Assembly: GCF_022829365.1 (NCBI RefSeq)
Contig: NZ_JAKSYJ010000206.1
Coordinates: forward strand, 34,006 to 98,005
Reading direction: 5' to 3'
Length of the DNA: 64,000 nucleotides
DNA from: Methylobacterium sp. J-077
GTDB lineage: Bacteria; Pseudomonadota; Alphaproteobacteria; Rhizobiales; Beijerinckiaceae
Part shown: positions 1 to 7,256 of the stretch, one piece after another
Position numbering within the stretch: the stretch's first letter is position 1
Layout: every line of letters begins with the position of its first letter
Program-made: the position numbers and the translations under genes
Notes under the pieces: model-generated
Told to the model about the DNA's origin: nothing
The model's input: the letters and a program-made list of their open reading frames with translations, nothing else
Databases searched by the model: none

Positions 1-488
1 GCCTCGGCGATCGCGCGGCCGGAATTGCTGGTCCCGTCGCCGGAGATGTCGATGACGGTCCGTTCGGCGCGGTAGGGCGAGCGGTCGAGCAGCATGGAGG
101 CGAAGCCGATCGCCGATCCGATGGCGGTCCGGCCGTAGAACGGGCGCGTCACCGCGGCGAGGCGCGCCGCGAAGGTGGCGGCATCTGCGGCCGAAGCAAT
201 GATCATCCAGTCGACCGCGACCTGCTGTTCCCCGGGGCCTGCCCAGTCGAACAACGCCACCGCGATGCGCCCGCGCTTGCCCTCGGCGATCGCCCGCAGG
301 ACGTGCGGATTGCCGAAGGCTTCGGCGTAGCCCTGCCGTTCCAGATCGAACCGGGCCGCGCTGATGCTCAGCGAGACATCGACCGCGAGCACGAGGAGAA
401 CGTCGACCCCGGTCTCGGCGGCGGCGGCCCGCCGGCCCGCCAGCGACAACGCGGCGAGCATCCCAGACAGCAGATGGCGTCGCCGCAT
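1..488 (-). CDS. DUF1194 (von Willebrand factor A-like) secreted protein, C-terminus cut by window edge
   Basis: The reading frame begins with an ATG at 488 and is open to base 1, so only about 162 N-terminal residues are present. The first 25 or so residues form an arginine-rich start followed by a hydrophobic, alanine-ending signal-like segment. After it comes a beta strand and DVSLSI, the DxSxS metal-ion-adhesion motif of VWA-type domains, then a region that reads like DUF1194 (VDWMIIASAADAATFAARL, RTAIGSAIGFA, ISGDGTSNSG). DUF1194 proteins are exported and have no established function; metal-dependent protein binding is an inference from the fold. There is no clear operon partner in view. 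Confidence 0.8.
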   Translation of the reverse strand, partial: MRRRHLLSGMLAALSLAGRRAAAAETGVDVLLVLAVDVSLSISAARFDLERQGYAEAFGNPHVLRAIAEGKRGRIAVALFDWAGPGEQQVAVDWMIIASAADAATFAARLAAVTRPFYGRTAIGSAIGFASMLLDRSPYRAERTVIDISGDGTSNSGRAIAE

Positions 489-770
489 GGCCGACACTCG
501 GTGATGGGCGCCCGCACGGTACGGCCGACGGCCTCACGCATGCAACGAGCCTGCCGCCGCGGTGGTTCGATGCCGCGGAGCACCGTGCCTGGGGCGCGCC
601 AGAATGACGGATCCGTCGTTGATGCTGGATGAGGAGTTCCTGCGGGAAGGTTCCGTCCGATCCGCGGCAGGCGACGCCGCCTTCGGTCGCAGCGGACGCG
701 GATCAATCCGCTCTATCTGGGCCCGGAACGGTGCATCAGGCGCCGGATCCCCGAAAGCTCGAAACCGACA

Positions 771-992
771 ATGCGCATCTTCACCTGGATTGGCCGCGTC
801 ACGGAAACCCTCGTCGTGGGCGGCGTAACCGGCACCGTTGCCCTGACCAGCCGCCTCCTCGATGGGACCATCAGGCTCGTTGGCCGATCCTCCGAGCGCC
901 TGGATGCGAAGCTCGGCGCTCTTGCACAGGCTTCGGAGGAGCGCCGTCGCCGGCAGGGACGGCGCCCGCTCGATCCGATCACCCTGCGATAG
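771..992 (+). CDS. possible small membrane-associated protein, unrecognised
   Basis: A 73-codon frame fills the gap between two minus-strand genes that face away from and toward it. The product starts with an amphipathic stretch and a hydrophobic segment (TLVVGGVTGTVALTS), followed by a charged, arginine-rich tail. There is no convincing Shine-Dalgarno sequence before the ATG; a purine stretch gaaa lies about 10-20 bases upstream. It stops 9 bases before the end of the convergent DUF1223 gene. It could be a real small protein or a chance frame in GC-rich DNA. I recognise no family. Confidence 0.35.
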   Translation: MRIFTWIGRVTETLVVGGVTGTVALTSRLLDGTIRLVGRSSERLDAKLGALAQASEERRRRQGRRPLDPITLR

Positions 993-1001
993 GCGGACGC
1001 C

Positions 1002-1775
1002 CTACAGGCCCGGGCCCTTGGCGGCGCCGAGGATGCGGCCGGGGCGTCCCTCCGCGGTGCCCTGGACCAGGATCACCCAGCTGTCGGCCTCGGCAATCTC
1101 CGCCAGATTGCAGGGCACGTCGAAGTGCGTCGGCTGGCCGGTCCAGGGACCGAGGCGCTGCATGCCGCGCACGACGTTGACGTAGGTCGCCGTCCGGCCG
1201 CCATTCTCACCACCTTGGATGGCGATGGCCCGGCTGCGCAGCACCGGCACCAGCCAGACATCGCCGCGCGCCTCGGTTCGGACCTCCGGAGCGGCGCCGA
1301 CTTCGACGGTGATCCGGTCACCGTGCATCTCGCCGCGGACCGGAATCGGCAGCCCGCCGCGCTGCGTCGCCTCGCGCATCAAACGTTCGAGGGCCTGACG
1401 GTCGGAACCCACCGCGAAGCCACTGCCGTCGACCACGACCTGCGGCGTGAACACCTGCCGGGCGCCGCGCGCACGGGCATAGGCACGCTGGCGCTCAGTC
1501 AGGGGCCGCAACGCCAGGGTGTCCTTCCAACCGAGGTAGTCCCAGTAGGTCACCGGCAGGGTAAGCGCGACCACGCCAGGCTGGTGGGATAGGTCGCGGA
1601 TGACCGGATCGGCACCCCGGCAGGCGCCGCAGCCCTGGCTGGTGAACAGCTCCACCACGGCGCGAACCGGCTCCGCCCGCGCCTGCGCCGCAGCCGAGAC
1701 CGCGCAGAGCAGCGCGGCGGCGCTGAGCGCGCGGATTTCGCCGGTCCGGGTACGGGCGCGGGGCCGATGCGTCAT
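1002..1775 (-). CDS. DUF1223 secreted thioredoxin-like protein
   Basis: A 257-residue protein with an arginine-rich N-terminus and a hydrophobic signal segment ending in AQARA, so probably exported to the periplasm. Right after it comes VVELFTSQGCGACRGADPV, the hallmark of DUF1223, with a CGAC pair in the position of a thioredoxin CxxC. The rest matches the family in length and in its GSDxQAL and VVRG-type segments. Function of DUF1223 is not established; a redox role is an inference from the CxxC and fold. The gene starts 7 bases after the stop of the lipid A acyltransferase gene, so the two are probably co-transcribed. Confidence 0.85.
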   Translation of the reverse strand: MTHRPRARTRTGEIRALSAAALLCAVSAAAQARAEPVRAVVELFTSQGCGACRGADPVIRDLSHQPGVVALTLPVTYWDYLGWKDTLALRPLTERQRAYARARGARQVFTPQVVVDGSGFAVGSDRQALERLMREATQRGGLPIPVRGEMHGDRITVEVGAAPEVRTEARGDVWLVPVLRSRAIAIQGGENGGRTATYVNVVRGMQRLGPWTGQPTHFDVPCNLAEIAEADSWVILVQGTAEGRPGRILGAAKGPGL

Positions 1776-1782
1776 CGGACCA

Positions 1783-2799
1783 TCAGAGCGGTTGGGACGC
1801 CGGGTGGGAAATCACGTTGGCTTGAGAATCTTCTACCATCGGTTGCGTCTGAATGGGGGTATTTCTCACTTTAGGCAACATGTCCGGACGCCAGCGTCTA
1901 TGCATCCACAGCCATTGGCCCGGATGCTCGCGCACCCAGCCGTCCACCACCGCGGTCATCGCCTGCATGGCGCCGGCGACATCGATCACCCCGTCGGCGT
2001 TGCGCGGCAGGTCGAGCGGCGGCGTCAGTTCCAGCCTGAACCGGCCCTTCGGCAGGCGGACGACGCGGACGCCGTGCACCGGACAATCGTAGTGCCGGGC
2101 GAGCTTGGCGAGGAGCGGGTTTGCCAGGCACGGTCGACCCATGAAGTCGACCACGACGCCGCGGGTGAAATGCTGGTCGATCAACTGCCCGAGATGGCCG
2201 CCATTCTCGACCACGTCGCGTAGGGCGAAGACGGCGCCAGGGGTCGAGGCCGCCAGTCCGCCCATGGAACGGCGGCGGACTTCCTGCACGAGGCGGGCGG
2301 CGGCCGGGTTGTTCGGCGGTCGGAACACCGCGGTCGCGTCCAGGCCGAACCGGGCCGCGCAGATCGCCGGGAGTTCCCAGTTCCCGAGATGCGCGGAGAA
2401 GATCAGCCCCGGCTGGCCATCGTCACGCAAGGTGGCGAAGTGATCGATCCCCGCGACTTCCGTGCGCATCGGGCCGGAGGCGTCGGGATCGAAGTCGAAT
2501 AGCGTATCGAGATGGGCGTACTCGGCGCCGGTCCGCCCGAGGTTGTCCCAGGCCTCCAGGGCGATCCGCCTCCGCTCGGCCTCCGACATGTCCGGGAAAG
2601 CCGCGCGCAGATTCGCCATGGCGGTGCGATGGGCCGGCAGCAGCGGCCCGACATTGCGCAGGAGTGCGGCGCCGAGCGCCGTCGACCGATCCGGCCCGAG
2701 GGTCCGGGCCAGCCAGACCAGGGCGCGGATCAGCGGGATCATGGCGAAACCCGCCAGCCGCGGGAAGGATCGTCGAAGGATGAGGGCGAGGCGCAGCAC
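1783..2799 (-). CDS. lipid A biosynthesis acyltransferase (LpxL/HtrB family, LpxXL-like)
   Basis: Lysophospholipid-acyltransferase-fold enzyme that would transfer a secondary fatty acid to lipid A at the inner membrane. The catalytic HX4E box is visible as HLGNWE (about residues 137-142 from this start), with a downstream segment RRSMGGLAAS and a C-terminal WLWMHRRW typical of the family. I chose the GTG at 2799 (338 aa); an ATG at 2742 (319 aa) is an alternative, and the longer open frame upstream overlaps the neighbouring dehydrogenase and lacks family similarity. Its neighbours, a zinc-type dehydrogenase and, further upstream, a ketosynthase and ketoreductase, match the rhizobial acpXL-lpxXL locus, so the substrate is probably a very-long-chain acyl group. 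That assignment is by context. Confidence 0.85.
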   Translation of the reverse strand: MLRLALILRRSFPRLAGFAMIPLIRALVWLARTLGPDRSTALGAALLRNVGPLLPAHRTAMANLRAAFPDMSEAERRRIALEAWDNLGRTGAEYAHLDTLFDFDPDASGPMRTEVAGIDHFATLRDDGQPGLIFSAHLGNWELPAICAARFGLDATAVFRPPNNPAAARLVQEVRRRSMGGLAASTPGAVFALRDVVENGGHLGQLIDQHFTRGVVVDFMGRPCLANPLLAKLARHYDCPVHGVRVVRLPKGRFRLELTPPLDLPRNADGVIDVAGAMQAMTAVVDGWVREHPGQWLWMHRRWRPDMLPKVRNTPIQTQPMVEDSQANVISHPASQPL

Positions 2800-2935
2800 G
2801 TTGGATTCCCGGGCACGATGCGGGCAGGCCCGGCAATTCGCGTGAAAGGCGAAGCTTAACCGATCTCTCCCGCAGTGCGATAGCGCATCGTCCCGATGGG
2901 CTGCGGTCGGCTCTCGGAACCCGGCAAGGCAGGGT

Positions 2936-3958
2936 TCAGAGGCTGACCAGGATCTTCCCGAAGACCTTGCGGGATTCGAGCCGCTCAAGCCCCTGCGCGA
3001 AGTCGCCGAGCGGGTAGACCGTATCCACCACCGGGCGAATGCCCTGGGACATCTTGTCGAGGGCCTGCCCGATATTCGTCAGCGAGCAGCCGAACGAGCC
3101 GGTGATCCGATATTGCTGCTGGAACAGCTGCATCAGGTTCATGGTCGCCGAGACGCCCGAGGTCGAGCCGCAGGTCACCAGCCGCCCGCCGCGCTTCAGG
3201 CAGAGCAGCGAGCCGTTCCAGGTATCGGCGCCGACATGCTCGAACACCACGTCGACGCCCTTGCGCTTGGTCAGGCGCCGGACCTCGCCCTCGAACCGCT
3301 CAGTCCGATAGTTGACGACGTGGTCGGCGCCGAGTTCGGCCGCCTTGCGGCCCTTCTCGTCGTCGCCGACCGTCGTGTAGACGGTGCAGCCGATCGCCTT
3401 GGCCATGCGGATCGCCGCGGTGCCGATGCCGGAGCCGCCGGCATGGACCAGCACGCTCTCGCCGGGCTCCAGCCGGGCATTGTCGAACAGCATGTGCTGG
3501 ACGGTGCCGAAGGCGATGCCGGCGCAGGCCGCGTCGGTGTCGCTGATCCCGTCCGGCACCTTCACCACCAGGCGAGCCGGCATGTTGACCAGTTCGCGGG
3601 CGAAGCCGTCGATGTGGAAGCCCATCACGCCGGACACGTCTTCGCAGAGGTTGTCGCGGCCGTCGCGGCAGGCGCGGCACTGCCCGCAGGTCATCGCCCC
3701 ATAGGGCACGACCCGATCACCGGGGGCCATGGTGGCGACGTCGGCGCCCACCGCCTCGACCATGCCCGCCGCCTCGGCGCCGACGATCAGCGGCATCTTG
3801 CGCTTGGCGAACGCCATGCCGCGAAAGCCCCAGACGTCGATGAAGTTGAGGCCGACCGCGCGGATGCGGATCTGGACCTCGCCCGGACCCGGGGCGGCGG
3901 GGGCCTCGACCTCGGTCAGGCGCAGGTCGCGGTCGCCGAATAGCTGAAGGGCTTTCAT
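2936..3958 (-). CDS. zinc-binding MDR-family alcohol dehydrogenase/quinone reductase
   Basis: A 340-residue medium-chain dehydrogenase/reductase, starting at MKALQLFGD as usual for the family rather than at the ATG 13 codons earlier. The structural zinc lobe is clear (CGQCRACRDGRDNLC), while the usual GHE catalytic-zinc motif reads GAEAAG, so the catalytic metal site is probably absent. The NADPH fold is marked by HAGGSGIGTAAI and by TVGDDEKG. It probably reduces or oxidises an acyl-chain or carbonyl intermediate. In rhizobia a dehydrogenase of this kind sits between the FabF genes and lpxXL of the C28 fatty acid locus, and here too it lies directly upstream of the acyltransferase; the substrate is inferred from that. 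Confidence 0.85.
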   Translation of the reverse strand: MKALQLFGDRDLRLTEVEAPAAPGPGEVQIRIRAVGLNFIDVWGFRGMAFAKRKMPLIVGAEAAGMVEAVGADVATMAPGDRVVPYGAMTCGQCRACRDGRDNLCEDVSGVMGFHIDGFARELVNMPARLVVKVPDGISDTDAACAGIAFGTVQHMLFDNARLEPGESVLVHAGGSGIGTAAIRMAKAIGCTVYTTVGDDEKGRKAAELGADHVVNYRTERFEGEVRRLTKRKGVDVVFEHVGADTWNGSLLCLKRGGRLVTCGSTSGVSATMNLMQLFQQQYRITGSFGCSLTNIGQALDKMSQGIRPVVDTVYPLGDFAQGLERLESRKVFGKILVSL

Positions 3959-4003
3959 CGTGATCGTGTCGTCCTCGGCGCGCTTCAGAAGCCGCACGTT
4001 TGA

Positions 4004-4357
4004 TTAGGGTTCGGCGCGATGGGGAACGCCCGGGATTGCGGCCATATTGAGCGCCAACTGGGTGCCATCCGGTTCGGCGAGATGCCCGATCCGGCGGCCG
4101 ATCTGGCTGTTCGGCGGAGTGAACAGCTTACACCGGATGACCGAGCCGTGCCGAAGGCCTGCTGCGGCGAGATCGATGATCGGGACATCGCTCGGCCAGT
4201 GGCTGTCGGCGCCGGTGGTTATCATGGCGGCGACGACCTGCCCGTGCGCGCTGTTGAAGCTGCCGTTCGAGAGGACCACGACCGGGCGCGGCTTGCGAAC
4301 CGGCACGTCGATGAAGGGAAAGAGCGCGGTCAGGACATCGTAGCGCTCAAAGTCCAT
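4004..4357 (-). CDS. PemK/MazF-like toxin
   Basis: A 117-residue protein with the small beta-barrel pattern of PemK/MazF endoribonucleases: N-terminal DVLTALFPFIDVPVRKPRPVVVLS, then a segment VVAAMITTGADSHWPSDVP (the family's T/S-D substrate loop), and SVIRCKLFTPPNSQIGRRIG. Family members cleave mRNA at short motifs and are held in check by an antitoxin. Its start overlaps the end of the upstream gene by 11 bases, the usual translational coupling of a toxin to its antitoxin. It ends 45 bases before the zinc-dehydrogenase gene. Whether it is active cannot be told from sequence. Confidence 0.8.
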   Translation of the reverse strand: MDFERYDVLTALFPFIDVPVRKPRPVVVLSNGSFNSAHGQVVAAMITTGADSHWPSDVPIIDLAAAGLRHGSVIRCKLFTPPNSQIGRRIGHLAEPDGTQLALNMAAIPGVPHRAEP

Positions 4358-4700
4358 CGTAGGCGGCCGCGTCTTCGGGGCTGTTCCACTCGGTCAGCGT
4401 CGCGCTCAGGGGCAACAGGTAAGGATCGGTTCGCGGCGCTTCGCGCTCGACGGTGATCGTCGCGCCTCGGCGCGTCTGCAGATGCCGCCACGTCGCCGCC
4501 TCGGGATCGTCCGGGCTGATGGCGTCGGTCGGCTGTCCGGTCGCACCGTCCCGCACCATACGGAACCGCATCGGCTGCCCCTCGATCCGCAGGACGATCG
4601 GCTCGTCGGGTGACAAGCTGCGGATCGCGCGGGCCAGTTCGGGATCGCCTTCGATATGGCGCGCCCGAAGCACCTCGTCGCGCAGGATCATGGTCGCCAT
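4347..4700 (-). CDS. probable antitoxin of the PemK-like toxin, unrecognised family
   Basis: A 117-residue protein whose start is fixed by a strong Shine-Dalgarno GGAGGT six bases before the ATG; the open frame continues upstream but without family features. It overlaps the toxin gene by 11 bases and precedes it, the standard antitoxin position. The middle (LSPDEPIVLRIEGQPMRFRMV) suggests a short beta-rich module, and the C-terminal third (SATLTEWNSPEDAAAYDGL) is acidic and probably extended, as toxin-wrapping tails are. I see no AbrB, RHH or HTH signature. The antitoxin role is inferred from position only. Confidence 0.6.
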   Translation of the reverse strand: MATMILRDEVLRARHIEGDPELARAIRSLSPDEPIVLRIEGQPMRFRMVRDGATGQPTDAISPDDPEAATWRHLQTRRGATITVEREAPRTDPYLLPLSATLTEWNSPEDAAAYDGL

Positions 4701-4753
4701 CGGAACACCTCCGGCCCAGAGGTAGCCAGCGCTGCCCGGGGGATCAACAAGGC

Positions 4754-5041
4754 CTATTCCGGCGCCAGGTAGCGCCGCCGCGCCCAACCCAGGACGCGGC
4801 CGGCCTTGACCCGGCACCACGTGGTGCGGCTCGGCGTGTCGTTGGTGCAGCCGAACACCAGGGCGCGGGTGCGGATCTCGCCGACCTGCTCGGACGCGGC
4901 ATCCGGCTCGGCGCGGATCGAGAGGGGCTCGCCGGGGGGCAGCCCGGAGATCCGGTAGACTTCCGGTTCGGCGCAGGCGCCGCCCGGGACGAGGGGCGCC
5001 ACGAAGCAGAAGCCGGCGAGGACGATGAGGCGGGCGCGCAT
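4754..5041 (-). CDS. small exported SH3-domain protein
   Basis: A 95-residue protein with a signal peptide (MRARLIVLAGFCFVAPLVPG, cleavage after about ACA) followed by a bacterial SH3 domain: YRISGLPPGEPLSIRAEPDA is the typical opening, and WCRVKAGRVLGWARRRYLAPE the typical closing strand. Such SH3b domains usually bind cell-wall peptides. The start MRARL was preferred over an in-frame ATG 36 codons earlier, because the upstream part is charged and has no family similarity. It sits between the toxin-antitoxin pair and the ketoreductase gene, co-directional with both, and is not part of the known lipid A loci, so it may have arrived together with the toxin module. Confidence 0.75.
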   Translation of the reverse strand: MRARLIVLAGFCFVAPLVPGGACAEPEVYRISGLPPGEPLSIRAEPDAASEQVGEIRTRALVFGCTNDTPSRTTWCRVKAGRVLGWARRRYLAPE

Positions 5042-5097
5042 CGGCAGGTCGCTCAAGCAGGGCGCATGTGAGAGTGAATTCCGGTCTCGGGACTTAT

Positions 5098-5119
5098 CAC
5101 GGCGGCCGCTATCGCCGTG
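5098..5119 (-). terminator. hairpin downstream of the ketoreductase gene
   Basis: A perfect 7-bp stem, CACGGCG with CGCCGTG, encloses an 8-base loop about 35 bases past the stop of the ketoreductase gene. There is no T-run after it on the minus strand, so it is at best a weak terminator or an RNA-stability hairpin separating the fatty-acid pair from the downstream SH3 and toxin genes. Confidence 0.3.
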
Positions 5120-5153
5120 AGCCTGCGGGGGAGATACGCGATCACACAAGAAA

Positions 5154-5921
5154 TCAGGCGCGGTGGACGCCCATCATCGCGGTGAGCCCGCCATCGACGG
5201 GCAGCACCGCCCCGGTGATGTAGGCCGCGGCATCGCCCATCAGAAAGGCGGCCAGCGCAGCGACATCCTCGGGCTGGGCGAACCGGCCGGCGGGGATCTG
5301 GCGCTCCATCCCGGCCCGGTGGGCGGCGTAGCGGGCCATCATGGCGGTGTCGACGAAGCCCGGGGCGATGACGTTGACCGTGACGCCGCGCTTGGCGGTC
5401 TCGATCGCGAGGGTCCGACAATAGGCGATCAGCGCGCCCTTGGTCGCCGCGTAGGCGGCGTTGCCGGCATTGCCGCGGAGCGCCGCCACGGAGCCGATCG
5501 CGATGATGCGGCCCGCGCGCGCCTGGGTCATCGGGCGGACCAGCGCCTTGGCGAGGCGGGTCAGGGCGAAGAAATTGACCTGCATTGCCGCCTCGGCCCG
5601 GTCCTGATCGAACATCGCCGCGAGCGCGTCGGAGGGCTGTCCGGCATTGTGGACGAACCCGTGATAGGCGGTCGCCTCGGCCCTGTCGCAGAAGGCGTCG
5701 AGGGCGGCCTTGTCGGCGAGGTCCAGGGCATGCCCGGTGAAGGGGCGATCCGGATACGCTGCGCGCAGTTCGGCCAACATGGCCTCGGCGGCGTCGGCCG
5801 AGGAGCGATAAGTGAAGTCGACGGCGTAGCCCGCGCCGGCCAGCGCCCGCACGATCGCCGCGCCGACTCCCGAGGCGCCACCTGTGATGAGGACGCGGCG
5901 CGCGTCAGCCTCGGCGCTCAC
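5154..5921 (-). CDS. short-chain dehydrogenase, 3-oxoacyl-ACP reductase (FabG-like)
   Basis: A 255-residue short-chain dehydrogenase/reductase. The cofactor loop TGGASGVG lies near residue 13, HNAG near 91, and the catalytic Ser144, Tyr157 and Lys161 are in place (IGSVAAL, YAATK). The ending GAVLPVDGG is typical of FabG. It would reduce the 3-oxo group of acyl-ACP using NADPH. The GTG start at 5921 was chosen because it overlaps the stop of the ketosynthase gene by GTGA, a coupled arrangement, and because the longer upstream frame is antisense-like coding without family features. Paired with the ketosynthase it supplies the condensation and first reduction steps of a dedicated fatty acid route, probably for lipid A. 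Confidence 0.85.
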   Translation of the reverse strand: MSAEADARRVLITGGASGVGAAIVRALAGAGYAVDFTYRSSADAAEAMLAELRAAYPDRPFTGHALDLADKAALDAFCDRAEATAYHGFVHNAGQPSDALAAMFDQDRAEAAMQVNFFALTRLAKALVRPMTQARAGRIIAIGSVAALRGNAGNAAYAATKGALIAYCRTLAIETAKRGVTVNVIAPGFVDTAMMARYAAHRAGMERQIPAGRFAQPEDVAALAAFLMGDAAAYITGAVLPVDGGLTAMMGVHRA

Positions 5922-7201
5922 GCCGGCTCCGCCCCGAACACCAGGCAGGTGTTCTGGCCGCCGAACCCGAAGGAATTCGACAGCACGGTCCGGACCGGCA
6001 AGTCCCGGGCGGTCTCGACCACGTCGAGGCCGATCGCGGGGTCCGGCACCCGGTGGTTGATGGTCGGCGGGATGCGTCCGTGGCGGATCGTCAGCAGCGA
6101 GACCGCCGCCTCGATGGCGCCGGCCGCCGTCAGCGTGTGGCCGATCATCGACTTGTTGGAGGTCACAGGCAGGGACGGCGCGCGGTCGCCAAATACGGCG
6201 GCGAGGCCAAACGCCTCCATCTTGTCGTTCTCGGGGGTCGAGGTGCCGTGGGCGTTCACCGTGTCGATCGCCTCGGGTCCGAGCCCGGCATCGTCCAGGC
6301 TGGCCCGGATCGCCGCGATGACCGGCGCCCCGTCGGGGCTTGAGCGGGTGCGGTGGAAGCCGTCGCCCTTCTCGCCGCAGCCCAGCACGTAGCCGAGGAT
6401 TTTTGCACCCCGACCGACCGCGGCCTCGGCATCCTCCAGGACAAGGGCGGCCGCGCCCTCGCCCATCACGAAGCCGTCCCGGTCCTTCGAGAACGGCTTC
6501 GAGGCCTCTTCCGGCACGTCGTTGCGGGTGGAGAGCGCCGAGAGCAGCGAGAACCGGATCAGCGATTCCGGATTCACGGAGCCATCGGTGCCGATGCAGA
6601 GTGCCGCCGCGGTCTCGCCCCGGCGGATCGCCTCGACGCCGAGCTGGATCGCGGTGGCGCCCGACGAGCAGGCGGTGGAGAGCGAGATCGGCGAGCCCTT
6701 GGTCCCGAACCGTTCGGCGATGCGGTCGGCCACGGTGCCGAAGATGAACAGGTCGTGCCAGGCATCGAAGCGCCGGGTCGCCGCGGCCCGGAGCAGGCCG
6801 GCATAATCGACGTCGCCGTCGCCGCCCGCCGCCTCGGCCAAGGCCTGGCGCTGCGGCCATTCCATCTCCACCGGCGGGACCGCGATGAACAGCGCCCCAG
6901 GGAAATCGCCCTTCGTTCCGATGCCGGCCTGCGCTACCGCCTCCTCGGCGGCCTCCGCGGCGAAGCGCTCGGACAGGAGCGGCGCAATCAGCGGCTCGGT
7001 ATCCAGAAAATCGACGGTGCCGGCGATGCGCGTGCGCAGGCCTTCGGTGGAGAACCGCCCGATGGCGTGGATGCCGGAGCGGCCGGCACTCATGGCCGCA
7101 AAGGTGTCGGCCTGGCCCTGTCCGAGGGAGGAGACGACGCCGAGGCCCGTCACCGCGATCAGCGGCCGGCCCCGGGCGTCGCGATGGGATCGCGCGCTCA
7201 T
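5918..7201 (-). CDS. beta-ketoacyl-ACP synthase (FabF-like, FabF-XL type by context)
   Basis: A 427-residue thiolase-fold condensing enzyme. The catalytic triad is complete: Cys178 in STACSSGA, His318 in NAHGTSTPENDKME and His355 in SNKSMIGHT, so it should be an active chain-elongating synthase. The segment SVNPESLIRFSLLSALS resembles the synthases of the rhizobial very-long-chain fatty acid locus more than housekeeping FabF, as far as I can recall. The start MSARSH was chosen over an upstream in-frame ATG that overlaps the amidase gene. It is coupled to the ketoreductase by a 4-base overlap. No acyl carrier protein or dehydratase gene is found next to it, unlike the rhizobial locus. Confidence 0.85.
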   Translation of the reverse strand: MSARSHRDARGRPLIAVTGLGVVSSLGQGQADTFAAMSAGRSGIHAIGRFSTEGLRTRIAGTVDFLDTEPLIAPLLSERFAAEAAEEAVAQAGIGTKGDFPGALFIAVPPVEMEWPQRQALAEAAGGDGDVDYAGLLRAAATRRFDAWHDLFIFGTVADRIAERFGTKGSPISLSTACSSGATAIQLGVEAIRRGETAAALCIGTDGSVNPESLIRFSLLSALSTRNDVPEEASKPFSKDRDGFVMGEGAAALVLEDAEAAVGRGAKILGYVLGCGEKGDGFHRTRSSPDGAPVIAAIRASLDDAGLGPEAIDTVNAHGTSTPENDKMEAFGLAAVFGDRAPSLPVTSNKSMIGHTLTAAGAIEAAVSLLTIRHGRIPPTINHRVPDPAIGLDVVETARDLPVRTVLSNSFGFGGQNTCLVFGAEPA

Positions 7202-7256
7202 GGCGCGTCTGTACGGGATTTTTTGGTGGCGTACACCCACCGCACGATCAGGTTGA

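Noticed and set aside
5154..6860. An N-terminal extension of the ketoreductase of over 300 residues
   Set aside because: It lies across the ketosynthase in another frame; the GTGA overlap and family length set the start at 5921.
7215..7240. Hairpin (GGTGG/CCACC) with a T-run near the ketosynthase start
   Set aside because: The T-run precedes the stem on the plus strand and becomes an A-run on the minus strand, so it is not an intrinsic terminator in the direction of transcription.
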